A stretch of DNA of 64,000 bases from Megamerina dolium (GCA_963854835.1 OY978526.1:47335140-47399139), one strand, 5' to 3'; numbered from the stretch's first letter, positions 32,460-45,319 are shown. Numbers and translations are program-made. Notes: generated by a model from the letters alone, not told the origin.

Positions 32460-34460
32460 AAGGATATGGGACATCTCTATTTTAGATAGCTGTCTTAAGT
32501 TATCAAAGAAAGGGCTACCTAAGGATGTTAATCGGTTTCTAGCTAAGGCCGCGCATTTACACAAGAAATGCTCCACCGTCTCTTTAGCGGCTCTGTCTTT
32601 AGAGCTTCTGCAGTGGTCATTGCGCGGAATACCCGTTTACTCTGTATGTGTACCAATGGCCCAGTGGCCTGTGTATACTGCTATTATTTTGTGTATGACG
32701 GCCCTAGATCTACTCAGAAGGCTCCTTGTCCTCTTCTAATTGTAGTCTGGCCAGGTGGCTTTTGAAATTGCGCAGGCTGTGGTGCTTGTCCATTTCCGAT
32801 GCGCTTTGTTTAGGTAGTATTTTTTAATAATCCCCTTGACTTCGGCTAGGGGATTGCCCACATCGGCATTGGTTGTTCGTTCATTATCTGCAGATGAACC
32901 CCTGTGGCCTAGTTCATCAGCATTTTCGTTATCTGCTATTCCCTTGTGTCCTGGAATCCATATAACTGATACTTCGAGGTTGGCAGTTAGTGAGGTTATT
33001 ATTTGTTTACATTCCCCGTCCAGCTTTAAGCTAACAGTTGGTGCTGCTAGCGCCTTTATAGCTGCCTGGTTGTCAGAGAGAATTGATACATTTCCAGTTA
33101 TGTTCCTCTGCTGGACCAATTCGCATGCTTGTAAAATCGCGTATACTTCCGTCTGGAACACACTGCAGTAAGATGGGAGTTTTACTGACGTTGATATTTC
33201 TATGGACTCCGAATAGGTTCCTGATACAACTTCATAGTCCATTTTGGAACCATCAGTGAAAATTTGTGTATTCCTTCCGGCCAGGATCCCACCTTTCTTC
33301 CACTCATTTCTACTCAGAAATACAGCCTTAATGCTACTCTCAACTATATCTATGGGTACATGTCTGAGGATACTACTGTGTCCTTGTTGAGTACACTTTC
33401 AACATCCAGATTCCCTGAGTCTGAGTGCCGTTTGCAATGCAGAACATAGTATGTGCAATTCAATTGGGAGGAGGTTCAAAATAGGATCCAATACTGCAGC
33501 GGGGCAGGTGCGACAGGCCCCAGTGGCACCAACGCACGCAGTGCTCTGAACTTTCCGTAATTTATTGGTGTTATAGTTCTTCCAAAGAGCTTCCCACCGA
33601 ACTACAGAGCCATATATCAGCACCGGTGTCAATACCTCTTGGTACATTCAGAGTACCATGATTGGCCTTAGACCCCACTTCTTACCAAACATTGATTTGA
33701 AAGCGTAAAAAGCGATACAGGCCTTCCGTACTCTCTCCTCGATGCATGTTTTCCAATTCAGTTTGCAGTCTATAGTCAGTCCCAGATACTTGGTACTGTC
33801 GATAAGATTAGTTGTTGTCATTCTATATTGGTAGTCTGAAGGTAGATGGTTTGTACTTCCTCGTAAAGAGTAGTAACTCCGTCTTATCCGGATTCAATCT
33901 AAGGCTACATTATTGTGTCCACCTACTTAGTTTTGCTAATGTTCTTTCCATGATTTCACTCATCACGGAAGAGAAGGGACCCGAAACAAGGATGCCCACA
34001 TAATAGCGTACGCTACAATCTTAACACCATTTGCGTTAAGTTCCACAAGGATATCGTTTATAGTTATGAGCTAAAGCAGGGATGATAGCACGCCCCCTGC
34101 GGTGTGCCCCTACGTACCCGCTTGCTACATTGGCAAGGGCAAGGTTATTGAACGCTCCCTCTACGTCAACAAACACCGCCAGAGTGAATTGTTTATGCAA
34201 AAGGGACTTCTCCACTGTGCGTACCAGATCATGTAGCGCAGTTTTTGTTGACCACCTCCTCAAGTATGCGAGTTGCACTGTAGAGAGAGATTGCTCCCGA
34301 ATATGTAAATCTAAGATTCTCTCTAGAATTTTTAATACGAAGGACATAATGCTTATTGGCCTAACGTTCTTGGCCAATTCATGTGTTCTTCTACCCGATT
34401 TAGGGATGAAAACCACCCTTGTTCTCCGCTGAAATTTCGACAATTTCTGCAATTACCAAT
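32460..34460 (-). pseudogene. LOA-like LINE ORF2 (RT + RNase H), minus strand
   Basis: Blocks from N to C: 34036-34452 RT fingers/palm (VVFIPKSGRRTHELAKNVRP, ISIMSFVLKILERILD, STKTALHDLV, FTLAVFVDVEGAFNNL); the YADD region about 33960-34010 is decayed. 33399-33900 thumb (LTPVLIYGSVVRWEALW, LPIELHI). 32736-33242 RNase H with SILSDNQAAIKAL and VIWIPGHKGIADNENADELG, holding the conserved Asp/Glu/His positions. Near 32500-32600 is a decayed Cys-His finger (FLCKCAALARNRL-type). RT followed by RNase H and a CCHC-like end is typical of LOA/I-group LINEs. Several stops and shifts. Confidence 0.85.
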
Positions 34461-35350
34461 TTGACAAGTAGATTATCATTGTATCCGGAAATAAGATAGG
34501 AGGAAAGAAGCAAGCCACCCGCACTTATTATTGTGTGGAAATTAATAGAAAATTTTAAACTTTTTTTCAACCACTGCAACTTCTGTCTTCTGTCTACAAC
34601 AATCACATTTGACACTCCGATTGATTTTGAAGTTGGAAATAAGCGGAAAAGCACGTCCACTTCTCATACAAAGTCATCGAAATTTTTAAAACAATTAAAA
34701 TTGCCATAATTCTGCGCCATTTTAAACTGTCTTTCATCTAAGGCAACCATATTTAACATGTAAGTCAGTTTTGAAGGTGGTAATAATTTTGTGGCCTAAA
34801 CTTATCATATTTTAGTCGTATATTAGTATTAAAGGCAGAAATAATACTGTAAAAAATTGGTCAGCCACACCCACTATTTAAAGTAGCTCCAATACAAAGT
34901 CGTGAAGTTTTTAAAAACTTTGAACTATCATAACTTAAGTATTTTTCCGCCATATTTGACACCCACTATTTGAGAAATTCAACCATAATGTTTACCTGCG
35001 GAATTAAGTAGTTACATGTTATTTTGAATGTTAGAGAATACCCTAAAATTCGTTTACTATGCAAGAGATGGGCATGGCGAGCCCATTTTATATATGATGC
35101 ATATTTACGTATGCAAGGTATGTAAACGTTAAGAAAATTTGTATTCTTATTTCGCTGAAGAAAGTAGTAAAATGAGTAATGAGCATTTGATTTCAAAGTT
35201 ATAATCTATAGTCATTAGGCCTTCAATGATGTTGCTATATACAAAAGTGTTTGTTTCATTGACTGAAAAATATGGTAGAAACATATCTGCCGGTATCGAA
35301 AACATTTAACTCTAATGCCGGGTTGATGTTGATGATGATGAAAATTAATA
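34461..35350. other. Intergenic with DINE-1-like remnants
   Basis: 34655-35100 contains, in reverse complement, TTTGTATGAGAAG, GTAGTGGGTGTGGCTG-like and TTTGTATTGGAGCTAC words. These are the decayed TTTGTATGGGAGC/GTGGGCGTGG blocks of the DINE-1-like family. The rest is unassigned. Confidence 0.45.
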
Positions 35351-35354
35351 AAAC

Positions 35355-36705
35355 TGAATAGGGGGGTGTCAAAGCGGTGGTGTATGCCGATGATGTGGTG
35401 TTAATGGTGTCAGGACTGTTCCCTAGCACGATCAGTGGGATCACGCAAAGGGCGTTAGACGAGCTCAGCTCTTGGGCTATCAGGTACGGAATCCGGATAA
35501 AACAGATCTGATACTTTTCCCCAACAGAATCAAAATACCCCAATTTGACTTGCCTAAATTAAACCATCAAACCTTAACTCTTTCTTCCAGTGCTAAATAC
35601 TTGGGGGTTATTTTGGACTCCAAGCTTAGCTGGAGGTTAAATACTGAAAACCGGGTAAAGAAGGCTTGCATTGCCCTTTATACCTGCAAAAGAGTAATTG
35701 GAAGGAAATGGGGTCTCCAACCAAAACTTACTTTATGGATGTACAATGCGGTTGTACGTCCAATTTTAATGTATGACTCGGTTGTTTGGTGGAAAACTTT
35801 GGATAAGACCTACACCACCAAAAAACTTGGCAGTATATTAAGGTCAGCATGCGCAGCGGTAGTCGGAGCTATAAAGTCGTGTGCCAGGGATGCTCTTAAC
35901 GTTCTGACACACATGCTCCCTATTGATCTATATATTAAGAAAACGGCAACCTTGACCGCAGTGAGGCTAAAGGAAGCGGGTCACTGGAAGGAGAGAATCT
36001 ACGGACATGGATGCATACTAACAAGGGAAACGCAATCTGCGTATGACATGATACTAATCGCAGACTTCAAATTAAAGCTCAACATAGCTATACTATAGCC
36101 AAGCTGCAATTCAGGCCTTGAACTCAGCAGTCATATCCTCCTTTCTAGTGGAACAAAGTAGAAGGAGTCTCAATACATTCAGCGAACGGTACACCGTTTC
36201 ATTAATCTGGGCTCCGGGACACCGGAACATAGAAGGAAACGAAAAAGCCGACGAACTGATAAGAAACGGATCTGTCATGCAAGAGGCTCTTGCTGAACCG
36301 GTTTTCATACCGCTGAGTGTAGCTAAAAGAGCCATCAATACAAAATATCTACAAATAGCGGATTGTAAATGGGCCAAAATGGGGATGTCCCATAATGATT
36401 TCTGTCACAGTTGTAACCAAGTGGAAGAAAAGGAAACGGTCTTCCACTTCCTTTGTAAATGCCCTGCCCTTTGGAAGCAGAGAATGAACACCCTAGGCAA
36501 ACCACTCTTCAATGGCATTGAGGAGTTGACACAAATAAACATCAGCGACCTCCTAAGTTTTCTAAATAGTACGAACTGGATTTAACCATGCTGTCCACAC
36601 AAACAACCTAACGAACAGTTGGAAGCGAGGATGTGGTAACAAACTAGTGCGTAAGCGCTATTTGGAGTCTTGGATGAGTCACCACTTCAACCAACCAACC
36701 AACCA
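35355..36705 (+). mobile_element. LOA-like LINE, 5'-truncated, plus strand
   Basis: It begins within the RT palm just before VVYADDVVLMVSG (35378-35417) and ends in a CAAC-repeat tail (CCAACCAACCAACC, about 36691-36705) after a short 3' untranslated part. It lies head to head with the minus-strand LOA-like copy at 32460-34460, about 0.9 kb away. The two differ enough to be separate insertions. Confidence 0.85.
35378..36585 (+). pseudogene. LOA-like reverse transcriptase and RNase H, partial
   Basis: 35378-35480 holds the catalytic YADD. A small shift near 35480-35495 leads to 35472-36098 with YLGVILDSKLSWR (thumb), MYNAVVRPILMYDSVVWWKT and LPIDLYIKKTATLTAVRLKE. A stop at about 36096 precedes 36118-36585, which holds the RNase H end (SLIWAPGHRNIEGNEKADEL) and a finger C-x2-C...H-x3-C-x-C (FCHSCNQ...FHFLCKCPALWK). 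The front half of RNase H is missing, so there is an internal deletion around 36095-36120. Confidence 0.86.
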
Positions 36706-37892
36706 TGCAGCTAATATCTTGATTTGCTTCTGCTAAAATTCGGGTTTCTTGGTAGTTCATTCAAGTGGTTTTGCGACATTATTATTGGACTGCGCAATTT
36801 ACAAAGCAATATAAAATTTACAAATTTTCCTTTCTTCATTGATCATTGGGTCTGCAGGGCCTCAATAGAATCGGTTACTGTAAGTTGTGTAAGTGAGGAT
36901 ATAGCTGTTTGGATTTAATTTTTCTTTTTAATAACCCTTTTTTTCGTCAACTCTATCAAAGATGATACAATTCGATGCTATAGCTCGGAATGATACGTCA
37001 GTTTATCGTATAAAATAATACAATATAAATATACATTTCTTCTGATAATTATATTTGTAAATATTGTCGTTCGTTGGATTGGATTCTCAACAAACACGTG
37101 TGGATTCACTGAATTCCAAATGCTACAATTTAGCTTATTTAAATAGCCACAGATTGAAGCTCAAACAATCAAAAATGTACTGAAATGTACTTGATCGGGT
37201 GGGATACTGTAAAGACAGTCGTGGCAATAATTTCAACAATATTGTGTTTCATTCGTAAATGAAAAAGACCAGTCTTTCTAATAAACTCATGACTTTGAAA
37301 AAATATTATTTATTTTTTTTTTAGCCGATTTTAATTCCACACTTTAAGTGGCCTAGCCTGCAGTAAAAGTATACGTAGAATAATTTTTTCACAACAACCA
37401 CATAAAATCAGATTTTCTGGACTTTCAAAAAAAAGTGTGCAAGAGAATTTCTTTACTGATCGAGCAGACAATTTTCCTGTTTTCGCCGATTCAAGACAAA
37501 CTGCTATTACATATATCTACTAAATGTAAGTTTCATTATGCATAAAACGTGAAGCAGGCTGCTCCTATCAATACCATAACAAATTACAGCACTAATGTTA
37601 CATTATCTAATTTTTACCTTATTAAGAATAATGATCAAATCATTTTTTCTATTCTATTTTAATTATCAACTGTATATTGTGCCAAGAAACCTATTTATTT
37701 TATACTATTTATAACGCAGAAATGAAAAACATACACAAATATCTTATTTTGTATTACAATACCCAAATTGTTAGCCACTGGTGAACACTTTTTTACTACT
37801 TTTTCCTTTTACACCTGGTGTGGCAAAACTCTACGGGGAATGTGCCACGTGTTGCACTTTTCGAAAATCAGTCAAATGGACAGGTAAGCATT
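36706..37892. other. Intergenic with one dispersed repeat
   Basis: No gene seen. 37151-37272 is shared with 43914-44029 and is listed separately. Confidence 0.5.
37151..37272 (+). repeat. Unnamed dispersed repeat, copy 1
   Basis: Starts AGATTGAAGC, contains AAAATGTACTGAAA and TTGATCGGGTGGGATACTGT, and ends TTCATTCGTAAATGAAAAAG plus ACCA. The same order of blocks is found at 43914-44029. No ends or coding content define its class. Confidence 0.65.
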
Positions 37893-38138
37893 TTATGGTG
37901 CCATTATTACTTCCCGAGTAACTGATTTGGTTAGCGCGTTGACCTTCTGATCTGTATCGAATTTCTGATTTAATATCGAAAGATGTTTCGTTCGAACGCT
38001 ACCCACCAGCCGGCAAGAATTGCCAATTTTTCCGGCAGTAACAATTTGCCAAAAATTCTTCTTAAAAGAGCTCTGTGACACAACTAAGTTTAAGTGAAGC
38101 TCGGCCAAAGAGCCCTTCGGGGCTTATAAGTGCCATAT
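37893..38138 (+). repeat. tRNA-headed SINE, copy 8 (degenerate)
   Basis: The head is rearranged: the A-box is recognisable (TTGGTTAGCGCGTTGACCTT), but the B-box was lost in a deletion after GATCTGTA. The body is also shortened. The RTE-like LINE is inserted in or next to its tail. Confidence 0.75.
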
Positions 38139-38252
38139 ATGTATGTAAGTGGTGGTCTGGTGGTGTTTTCGCAAGGTAACGTGTCTAACTGCCTCAACCG
38201 GGTGGGGATAGCGCAATCCTTGTTGAACTCATCGCAAGTCAACTCACTGGCT

Positions 38253-38368
38253 GTCATGTAGTTTGATCTGAGCGCTATGTGATGATACCTTTATTTGTTA
38301 AGGAGGGGTAGTCATATAGCTTGCTCTGCTTACTATGTGATGGCGCTTTCATTATTATTAATGGGGGC
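38253..38368 (+). promoter_or_regulatory. Two 58-bp tandem leader units in the RTE-like LINE
   Basis: GTCATGTAGTTTGATCTG at 38253 and GTCATATAGCTTGCTCTG at 38311 head two imperfect units that both continue with CTATGTGATG. Tandem 5' monomers often act as internal promoters in LINEs; activity here is not shown. Confidence 0.5.
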
Positions 38369-38559
38369 CCTCCATGTGGCGACCACCGGGCAACGTCTTC
38401 CTGGTACCCGCTGGGAGGCGGCTGAAGTGAGTGGCGAAAATCTCCTCGGTTAGAGGTTGTGCGTTGGGTTTGGGACCCGCCACATAAAAAACCCCCCCAA
38501 TGAAAAAAACAAATATGCCTTGGATAAGGACTACCGCTTTTGTTGATGACCCCCGCAAA

Positions 38560-41359
38560 CGAAAAAAGGACCACGATTTACGAATATGCACCTGGTATGT
38601 CCGATCCCTTTATAGGGAGGGTGCCTCTCTATCCAGCTGGTTGATGTCCTCGAAAAATACAGAGCTGACATCACCGCTCTCTAGGAAATGCGATGGACAG
38701 GACAGGGCTGCTCCAAAAGAGCGTCCTGTGACATCTACTACAGTTGCCATGCTGAAAGGCACGAATTAGGATGTGGATTTTTGGTCAGCAAGAGACTACG
38801 AAATCTTGTCTCACAGTTCACGCCTGTAAACGAACGGCTGGCCACAATCCGCATCAAGGCAAAATTTTTCAATATCAGCCTTATATGTGCCCACGCTCCG
38901 ACGGATGAGAAGGACAATGTGACCAAGGAGAGCTTCTTTCAGCGCCTCGAAGAAGCTTATGACCGCTGCCCCCGCCACGATATCAAAATCGTGCTTGGCG
39001 ACTTTAATGCCAGGGTGGGCAAGGAAGGTACCTTTGGTCCAACTGTCGGAAAATTCAGCCTCCACCAGAACACCTCCGATAACGGAATGAGGCTGATCGA
39101 CTTCACCGCAGCACGAAACATGGTAATTGGTGGTACCAGATTCCAGCATCTCGACATCCACAAAGCGACATGGCTGTCTCCAGATCAACGTACAAGAAAC
39201 CAAATTGATCATGTGGTGATTGACGGAAGGCATGCTTCCAGTGTGATGGACGTGAAATCGATCCGTGGTGCCAACATCGACTCGGATCACTACCTTGTTG
39301 CAGCTAAGGTGCGCACACGCCTATGTGTCGCAAATAACAAGAGAAGTCCCACACAGAGAAAGCTCGACGTCAGTAAGCTGCGATCACCAGAGACAGCAGA
39401 TGCATTTTCCACTCGACTATCGGATCTGCTTATGCAGAACACTCTCCCACTTGATGATACATACGCGCGGTGGATACATATATCCCACTCCATGACTACT
39501 GCTGCCGAGGAGGTAATCGGTTATTACCGGCCTCTGAGGAATGAGTGGTATGATCAGGAGTGTCGCGACGCTACCGCAGAGAAAGACGCCGCCTACAGAA
39601 AAACCTTGCGTGCAGGCGCAACGCGAGCTGTTAAGGAGCGGTATAGAGAGAAAAGGAGTGCAGAGAGACGTCTTTTCAGGCGGAAGAAGAGGGAGTTGGA
39701 AAGACGCGAGTGTGAGGAGATAGAGATGTGTACCGACAAGAATGAGACTCGAAAATTCTTTGAAAAGATCAAGCGCCTGAGTGGAGGTTTAAATCCCGGA
39801 GCCTCTTCTTGTCGTGATGGAAATGGGAATCTGGTTACGGATGTCGAGAGTGTACTGAGCCTATGGAGGGAACACTTCTCCACGTTACTGAATGGCTATG
39901 CTACGAACAATTCCGCCAGTGGAGGAGTTTGCCCGATAACCCCAATTACAGATGATGGTGTTGATATTCCACCACCCTACCATGACGAGGTTGAAACGGC
40001 CATTTTAAGGCTGAACAACAACAAAGCTGCAGGTGCTGATGGCCTGCCTGCCGAGTTGTTTAAGACCGGAGGCGATGAGCTGCTCACCCGCATGCACCAG
40101 CTCATAAGCAGAATATGGTCGGATGAAAGCATGCCTGATGATTGGAGGCTCAGTGTTCTCTGTCCTGTACATAAAAAAGGAGACCACACAATTTGCGCCT
40201 TCTACCGTGGAATAAGTCTCCTGATCATCGCATACAAGGTCTGAGCCTGTGTACTGTGTGAAAGGTTGAAGCCTATGCTCAGCAACCTGATTGGACCGTA
40301 TCAGTGTGGCTTCAGACCTGGTAAATCCACCATCGACCAGATTTTCACACTGCGCCAAATCCTGAAGAAGACCCAAGTAAAACAGATCGACACACACCAC
40401 CTATTTGTTGATTATAAAGCCGCTTTCGACAGTCCGGTAAGGGATTACCTCTACGCAACAATGTCTGAGTTCGGTATTCCTGCAAAGCTCATTCGAATTT
40501 GTAGAATGACACTGCATAACTCCCGTTGTGCAGTGAAAATTGAGAATGACCTCTCCGCACCGTTTAATACCGAACAGGTTTTCAGACAAGGTGATTCGTT
40601 ATCGTGCGACTTCTTCAATCTTATTAAGGATAAAATAATACGAGCTGCTGATCTACGACATAATGGCACTATCTTCAACAAAAGTGTCATGCTATTAGCG
40701 TATGCCGACGATATTGACATAATAGGCATGAACACGCGAGGAAAGAGAGTCGCGTCGATTGGGTCTCACGGTGAACGAGGGCAAGACGAAGTATCTAGTC
40801 TCACCAAACAAAGAGTCCCGGCGTCTTGGAGATCATGCGTAGGATAACTGTTGCTAATAGGTGTTACTTTGGGCTGAGTAAGCAATTGAGAAGTCGAGCC
40901 CTCTCTCGAAGAACGAAAACTACACTCTACAAGTCTCTCATCATGCCTGTCCTAACATATGGCGCTGAATTCTGGACAAATTCCACCTCCGATGAGCGAA
41001 TGCTTGGAGTTTTCGAGAGAAAAGTCCTACGCAAGATCTTTGGACCCATTTGCGTTGGTGGCGAGTACCGAATAAGGTACAACCATGAGCTGTACGAGCT
41101 GTATGCCGATATTGACATAGTAAAGCGCATCAAAATCCAGCGGCTGCGCTGGCTAGGTCATGTCGAGCGAATGGAAGAACACGCTCCAGCTAAGAAGGTG
41201 TTATATTCGGAACCCGCTGGAGGACGGCGCAGAAGAGGAAGACCAAACCTCCGGTGGAAAGACCAAGTACTGGAGAACCTGACGGCGCTTGGAATTTCTA
41301 ACTGGCGCCAGCTAGCGAAGAACGGCCTAAATCGATATTCGGTTGTTATGGCCACATAA
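38560..41359 (+). pseudogene. RTE-like LINE endonuclease-reverse transcriptase, broken
   Basis: Endonuclease (APE-type): LRICTWYVRSLYREGA, where the family has Asn in TWNVRSL and this copy has Tyr; then EMRWTGQG, LGDFNARVGKEG and the terminal SDHYLV. A linker rich in Arg/Lys/Glu follows (about 39500-39780). RT: LNNNKAAGADGLPAELFKTG, GPYQCGFRPGKSTIDQI, HHLFVDYKAAFDS, RQGDSLSCDFFNL, LLAYADDIDIIG. Tail: LTYGAEFWT, FERKVLRKIFGP, RLRWLGHVERM and RRRRGRPNLRWKDQ. Breaks: a shift and TAG near 38620-38685, TGA at 40242-40244, a shift and deletion near 40740-40850. The endonuclease Asn loss alone would disable it. Confidence 0.9.
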
Positions 41360-41390
41360 GAAGAAGAAGAAGAAGAAGAAGATGTATGTA

Positions 41391-43913
41391 TGTGTATTTA
41401 CCATATGTATCATTTGATATGCTCATTCATACATACTCAAATGAACTGAATTGTTCTCTTATAAGTTCTGGCGACGACTCATGTAGACCAAAGCAAAACT
41501 TATAATGTTCAAAACTTAAAAGTTGGAGAAATGATACTTGATTACTTGAACTGCTTTAATATCCGCACATATTGAGCATGTAACATTGAGCATACAGAAC
41601 ATATAGTAAACATGTGTTGTGATAATAAACGCATTATAGACATTCTGTCCGACTGAATGATTATTTGCTTTATAGTATAAATGAAAATTACAGCTGTTCA
41701 AAGTTCAAAAGAAAGAATAATTATTGTGGGAACAAGAAATATGTTATTTGATATGAAAATTGGCATCTTCGTTGGAACTGAAAGAGTTTTGTATGTAGAT
41801 TAGGGTGTTTCATAACTTCCAATAATCGAATTCACATAAATACACTCTGCCAACATATCATATAAAAATATTGCAGTTAAGATGTGCATCCTCGAAGCCA
41901 ATGTTTTTAGATCCAGAATATTTTTATTGTTTAATTCTCACTATGCGAAAGAAATACTTCCATTAAACTGTGGTTTATAGGAGGCGTTTTCAAATTACTT
42001 CGAAGGGTTAAATTAACAACATCTATTAATTAATTTTTACTGATTTTTAATTAATTCAAGGACCTGGATGAAATTATATTGAATATTGTAGTTAAACATA
42101 AACTTTCTGACATTGTGAGATTTTTGATAGGTTAATAGCAATTAACATACTGCGTTTATCGAAAGACACATTATTTTAAGAAATTATTTTTCGTATTGTA
42201 AATAAATAATAAATTTCTCTTAGATCTGCACTCTTTATGTTCAATTTCTCATATTGTTGTAGACCACTCTAATGAATATACATATATTTTCATATGTGTT
42301 ATTCTAATTGAAAAGTACAATGTGCCAACATCTAGAACCGTTTCTGTTGAAAGGACTTCCATCAACAAAATGTTACTTGTTCACTCTACTTTATATTTCT
42401 TAAGAAATGTTATTAATTATTTACGAAAAATTTTAGGCACATTGTAATTATGTACTTTGAAATTTCTTATGTTTCTCTTAGATTTTTACATATAGTAATC
42501 ATATACTATACCTTGGATATCTTATGAGTATATTAAACAGAAAATGTTTTGCCTTGACTCTTTTGTTCATCGTCACCATCATTATAATTGCCACCATCTG
42601 CATTGTAGGTTTTTATAGAGCAATAAATAGGTACAGACACTGTCATCAAATGGCACGTCGGATTAGTAGGTAAGAATTGTCGGATTTTTCAGTGGGGTGC
42701 AATGCCGCTACAAGGAGTCAAAATTTAGCAAAAATAAAAAATGTATCTCTTAAAAATCATTTTGCCGAACATTAAAACAAAATATGAAAACAAAAGCACT
42801 ATTCTCATTTAGTATAAGTAATTAAAAACGTATGTCACTATACCGTTAGAGAATTCAAATTAGTTGTGTTTTGTTTGTTTAGCTCTTGTACTGACAAAAA
42901 GGGTGCAAAAAATTAACTCTCTCACAAAATTCTTGGTTAGCAAATTAAGAACTAAGATGTTAAGCGACAAAATAATTCAATAATAATGCTGATTTTATAG
43001 TAAATGATAAATTATTGTTGTCTCTGCCTTAAATTAAATTGCGAATATCAGAAAAACAATTGCACAGGTGAAGATGATTAATGATTTCTGCATCTAGAGT
43101 CCAGAGTTCAATGGAAAACGTTATACCTCTTCCGTAAACAAAAATTCTGCTTGACAAGAATCTTCTTCCAAATTTTTGGGCAGATCTGTCAAATAGTTTT
43201 TTTTTTGTGACAGGCATTTGAAAGAGACGCATTTGCGTCCCCACACCCAGAAAGGGTGGCTAAATTCTTAGGTATGACTCACGGCCGATCTGCGAGATTA
43301 GGTGCAGGAAGTTGCAGGGATTAGTGATTTCAATTTTCCGTAAATATTTGGATGTGAACATTTTCTCAGAATTAATAACAAACCCAATTTTCAGACGACT
43401 TCAGAGAAATGTTTGACGATGTTAGCGCCGTTTTATAACCATGAACGACCTTGGATTCATTAGAACAGCACAGCACACAGCATAGCACAGACCACGGAAT
43501 AATCTAGAACGGACTAGTCTAGGGTGGTGAATCGAAGATCGAAGTCGCAATGGCAAATTATGAATCAAATGTAGTTTTTCGTTTTTCAAGATGTCCTTAT
43601 TTTGATTGACATAAACAAAAGACTAAATTATGCACGATTTTACATATCAAAATTAAAGATTGCGATTTACACTGTTTTATGTCGAACTTACTGTATATAT
43701 ACATATATGTACATATCACTAAAAATCTATTTTCTCCATAACCATTAGGATCCTTCCACATGATTTTAGAGACAAACATGGCGAACATTTCCTCAAAGGT
43801 ATCAAAACAATTGAGATTGAGTACATAACATATTTCATATACCCTGACTGGACTTTTGAGTCACAATGGGCTCCCCGAGGCTTTGAAATACGAAATTGAA
43901 GTTGCAATTCATG
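41391..43913. other. Intergenic, no gene seen
   Basis: About 2.5 kb of AT-rich sequence. A small hairpin (CCACACCCAGAAAGGGTGGC, about 43240-43260) is the only structure noted. Frames at 43029-43244 and 43597-43907 are unremarkable. Confidence 0.5.
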
Positions 43914-44029
43914 AGATTGAAGCGATGATGAGATCGAAAATGTACTGAAAATTGGGTTGATCGGATGGAATATTGTAAATCCAGCCGTGCAGTGATATTG
44001 TGCTTCATTCGTAAATGAAAAAGACCAAT
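43914..44029 (+). repeat. Unnamed dispersed repeat, copy 2
   Basis: Same block order as 37151-37272, ending TTCATTCGTAAATGAAAAAG plus ACCA. Slightly shorter. Confidence 0.65.
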
Positions 44030-45319
44030 ATTATATATGTATAGATAGACTTTTCAGACAATTTTTGTACTAATCATTGTAAATGTCAAGGACATTAATA
44101 AAATTAACTATTTCACGACAGAATTCGAATGACCGAGAACAGTTAAAATTTGAATTTTCTTTTTTTAGGTTTGAAAGGAATCGCACACGAAAAGTTATTC
44201 CTAAATTTAATTAAAAGTTCGATGATGTAAAATAGTAGCAATATCCGCGTGGTATCACAATGGGGTCAGTCTGACCTACATGCGCTCACAAACCTAACCT
44301 AACCTGGTTTAGAATATGTACATATACACTTAACGTCAAATGTGACATTAGTAAGAAGTAATTTTAGCTTTTTTGCTTTTTTGAATTTGCTGGAATGCAT
44401 GCGTAATAGCCGTCATATAAATATTCAAGGATTTGGAGATTTTAGAGAAAATTTGGAATCATTTATTCGGCTTTAACCACAATAAACATATGTTGTTTAT
44501 TCTTTAAATATTCTCAACTGGTAGTGAAATTTATCACACTCGGATACCTCATCCTAATGAAAAGTTTATTTGGAATGAATTTAATTAATTTGCAAATACT
44601 TGAAATCTCTTGGTATTATATGAATTTGGAGTTGCTATAAATTAATTGAAATATTTCATTATAAATATTTGCTAAACAACTCAAAATGATTTACCTACGA
44701 AATTGAAATTTGTTTTTTTTTTTTTTTTGTAGAAACATACCACAATCAATTTAGAAATTATTGGATACAACATGCCACATCTAACAAGTTACACATCGTC
44801 AATAAAATCCAACACATCTGGCTATGTATAAAAATTGAATAATTATTTTATAAACGATGAAATGCCATATTTTTGTTGTTATTGGCATTACATACATACA
44901 ATATAATCAAATTCGTGCCAAATAATAATTGTGATTTATACATCCTACGAGTGTATGTACATATTTATGAAGTATATGAATGAGAGGATATACATATCGT
45001 ACACTAAAAAACGAAAATGGGAGAACATCGATTTTCGCTAACAGACAAAGCAAACAATTCATAAATTATGTGGCACATCAATAACAAATAATATTCTAAC
45101 GAGTTGTTGGTATAGTTATAAATATCGTGTAGTTATAGTAGTTATATAATCATCTAAAACTTACTAAAGCTACAAGCTACTGAATGGCATCAATAGGAAG
45201 TGACGAATAGAAAAATCAAAATTGGTCTGCACTGAATATCTATAGTTCTTGTCTGACTATGTGATATGTACATACTTACTAATATCCACCAATATTCGTA
45301 TTAATTTTTGTCCAAAAAA
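44030..45319. other. Intergenic with one short retroelement tail
   Basis: AT-rich, no gene. 44253-44308 is a retroelement 3'-end remnant listed separately. Confidence 0.5.
44253..44308 (+). repeat. Retroelement 3'-end remnant with CCTAA-type tail
   Basis: GGTATCACAATGGGG ... CTGACCTACATG ... AACCTAACCTAACCT. The same 3' end is fused to a SINE at 48987-49076. The tail words are CCTAA repeats, but with only two to three units. Confidence 0.55.

Larger units (their letters stand above)
38148..41381 (+). mobile_element. Full-length RTE/BovB-like LINE with candidate target duplication
   Basis: 3234 bp between two copies of ATGTATGTA (38139-38147, 41382-41390), a plausible but low-complexity target duplication. 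About 350 bp of 5' leader contains two imperfect 58-bp tandem units. One large ORF (endonuclease then RT) follows. The ORF stop (TAA, 41357-41359) merges into a GAA-repeat tail with no 3' untranslated region. Length near 3.2 kb, single ORF and a very short microsatellite-tailed 3' end are traits of RTE-clade LINEs. Two more fragments of this family lie at 50.9-51.8 kb and 59.1-59.7 kb. Confidence 0.85.

Noticed and set aside
32836..33171. Plus-strand frame of 111 codons opposite the RNase H domain
   Set aside because: Shadow of the LOA-like ORF2 on the other strand.
32460..36705. The two LOA-like LINEs as halves of one inverted duplication
   Set aside because: They overlap in the RT thumb and RNase H regions but differ widely in sequence, so they are separate insertions.
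38811..39290. Minus-strand frame of 159 codons inside the RTE-like LINE
   Set aside because: Antisense shadow of the endonuclease coding region.
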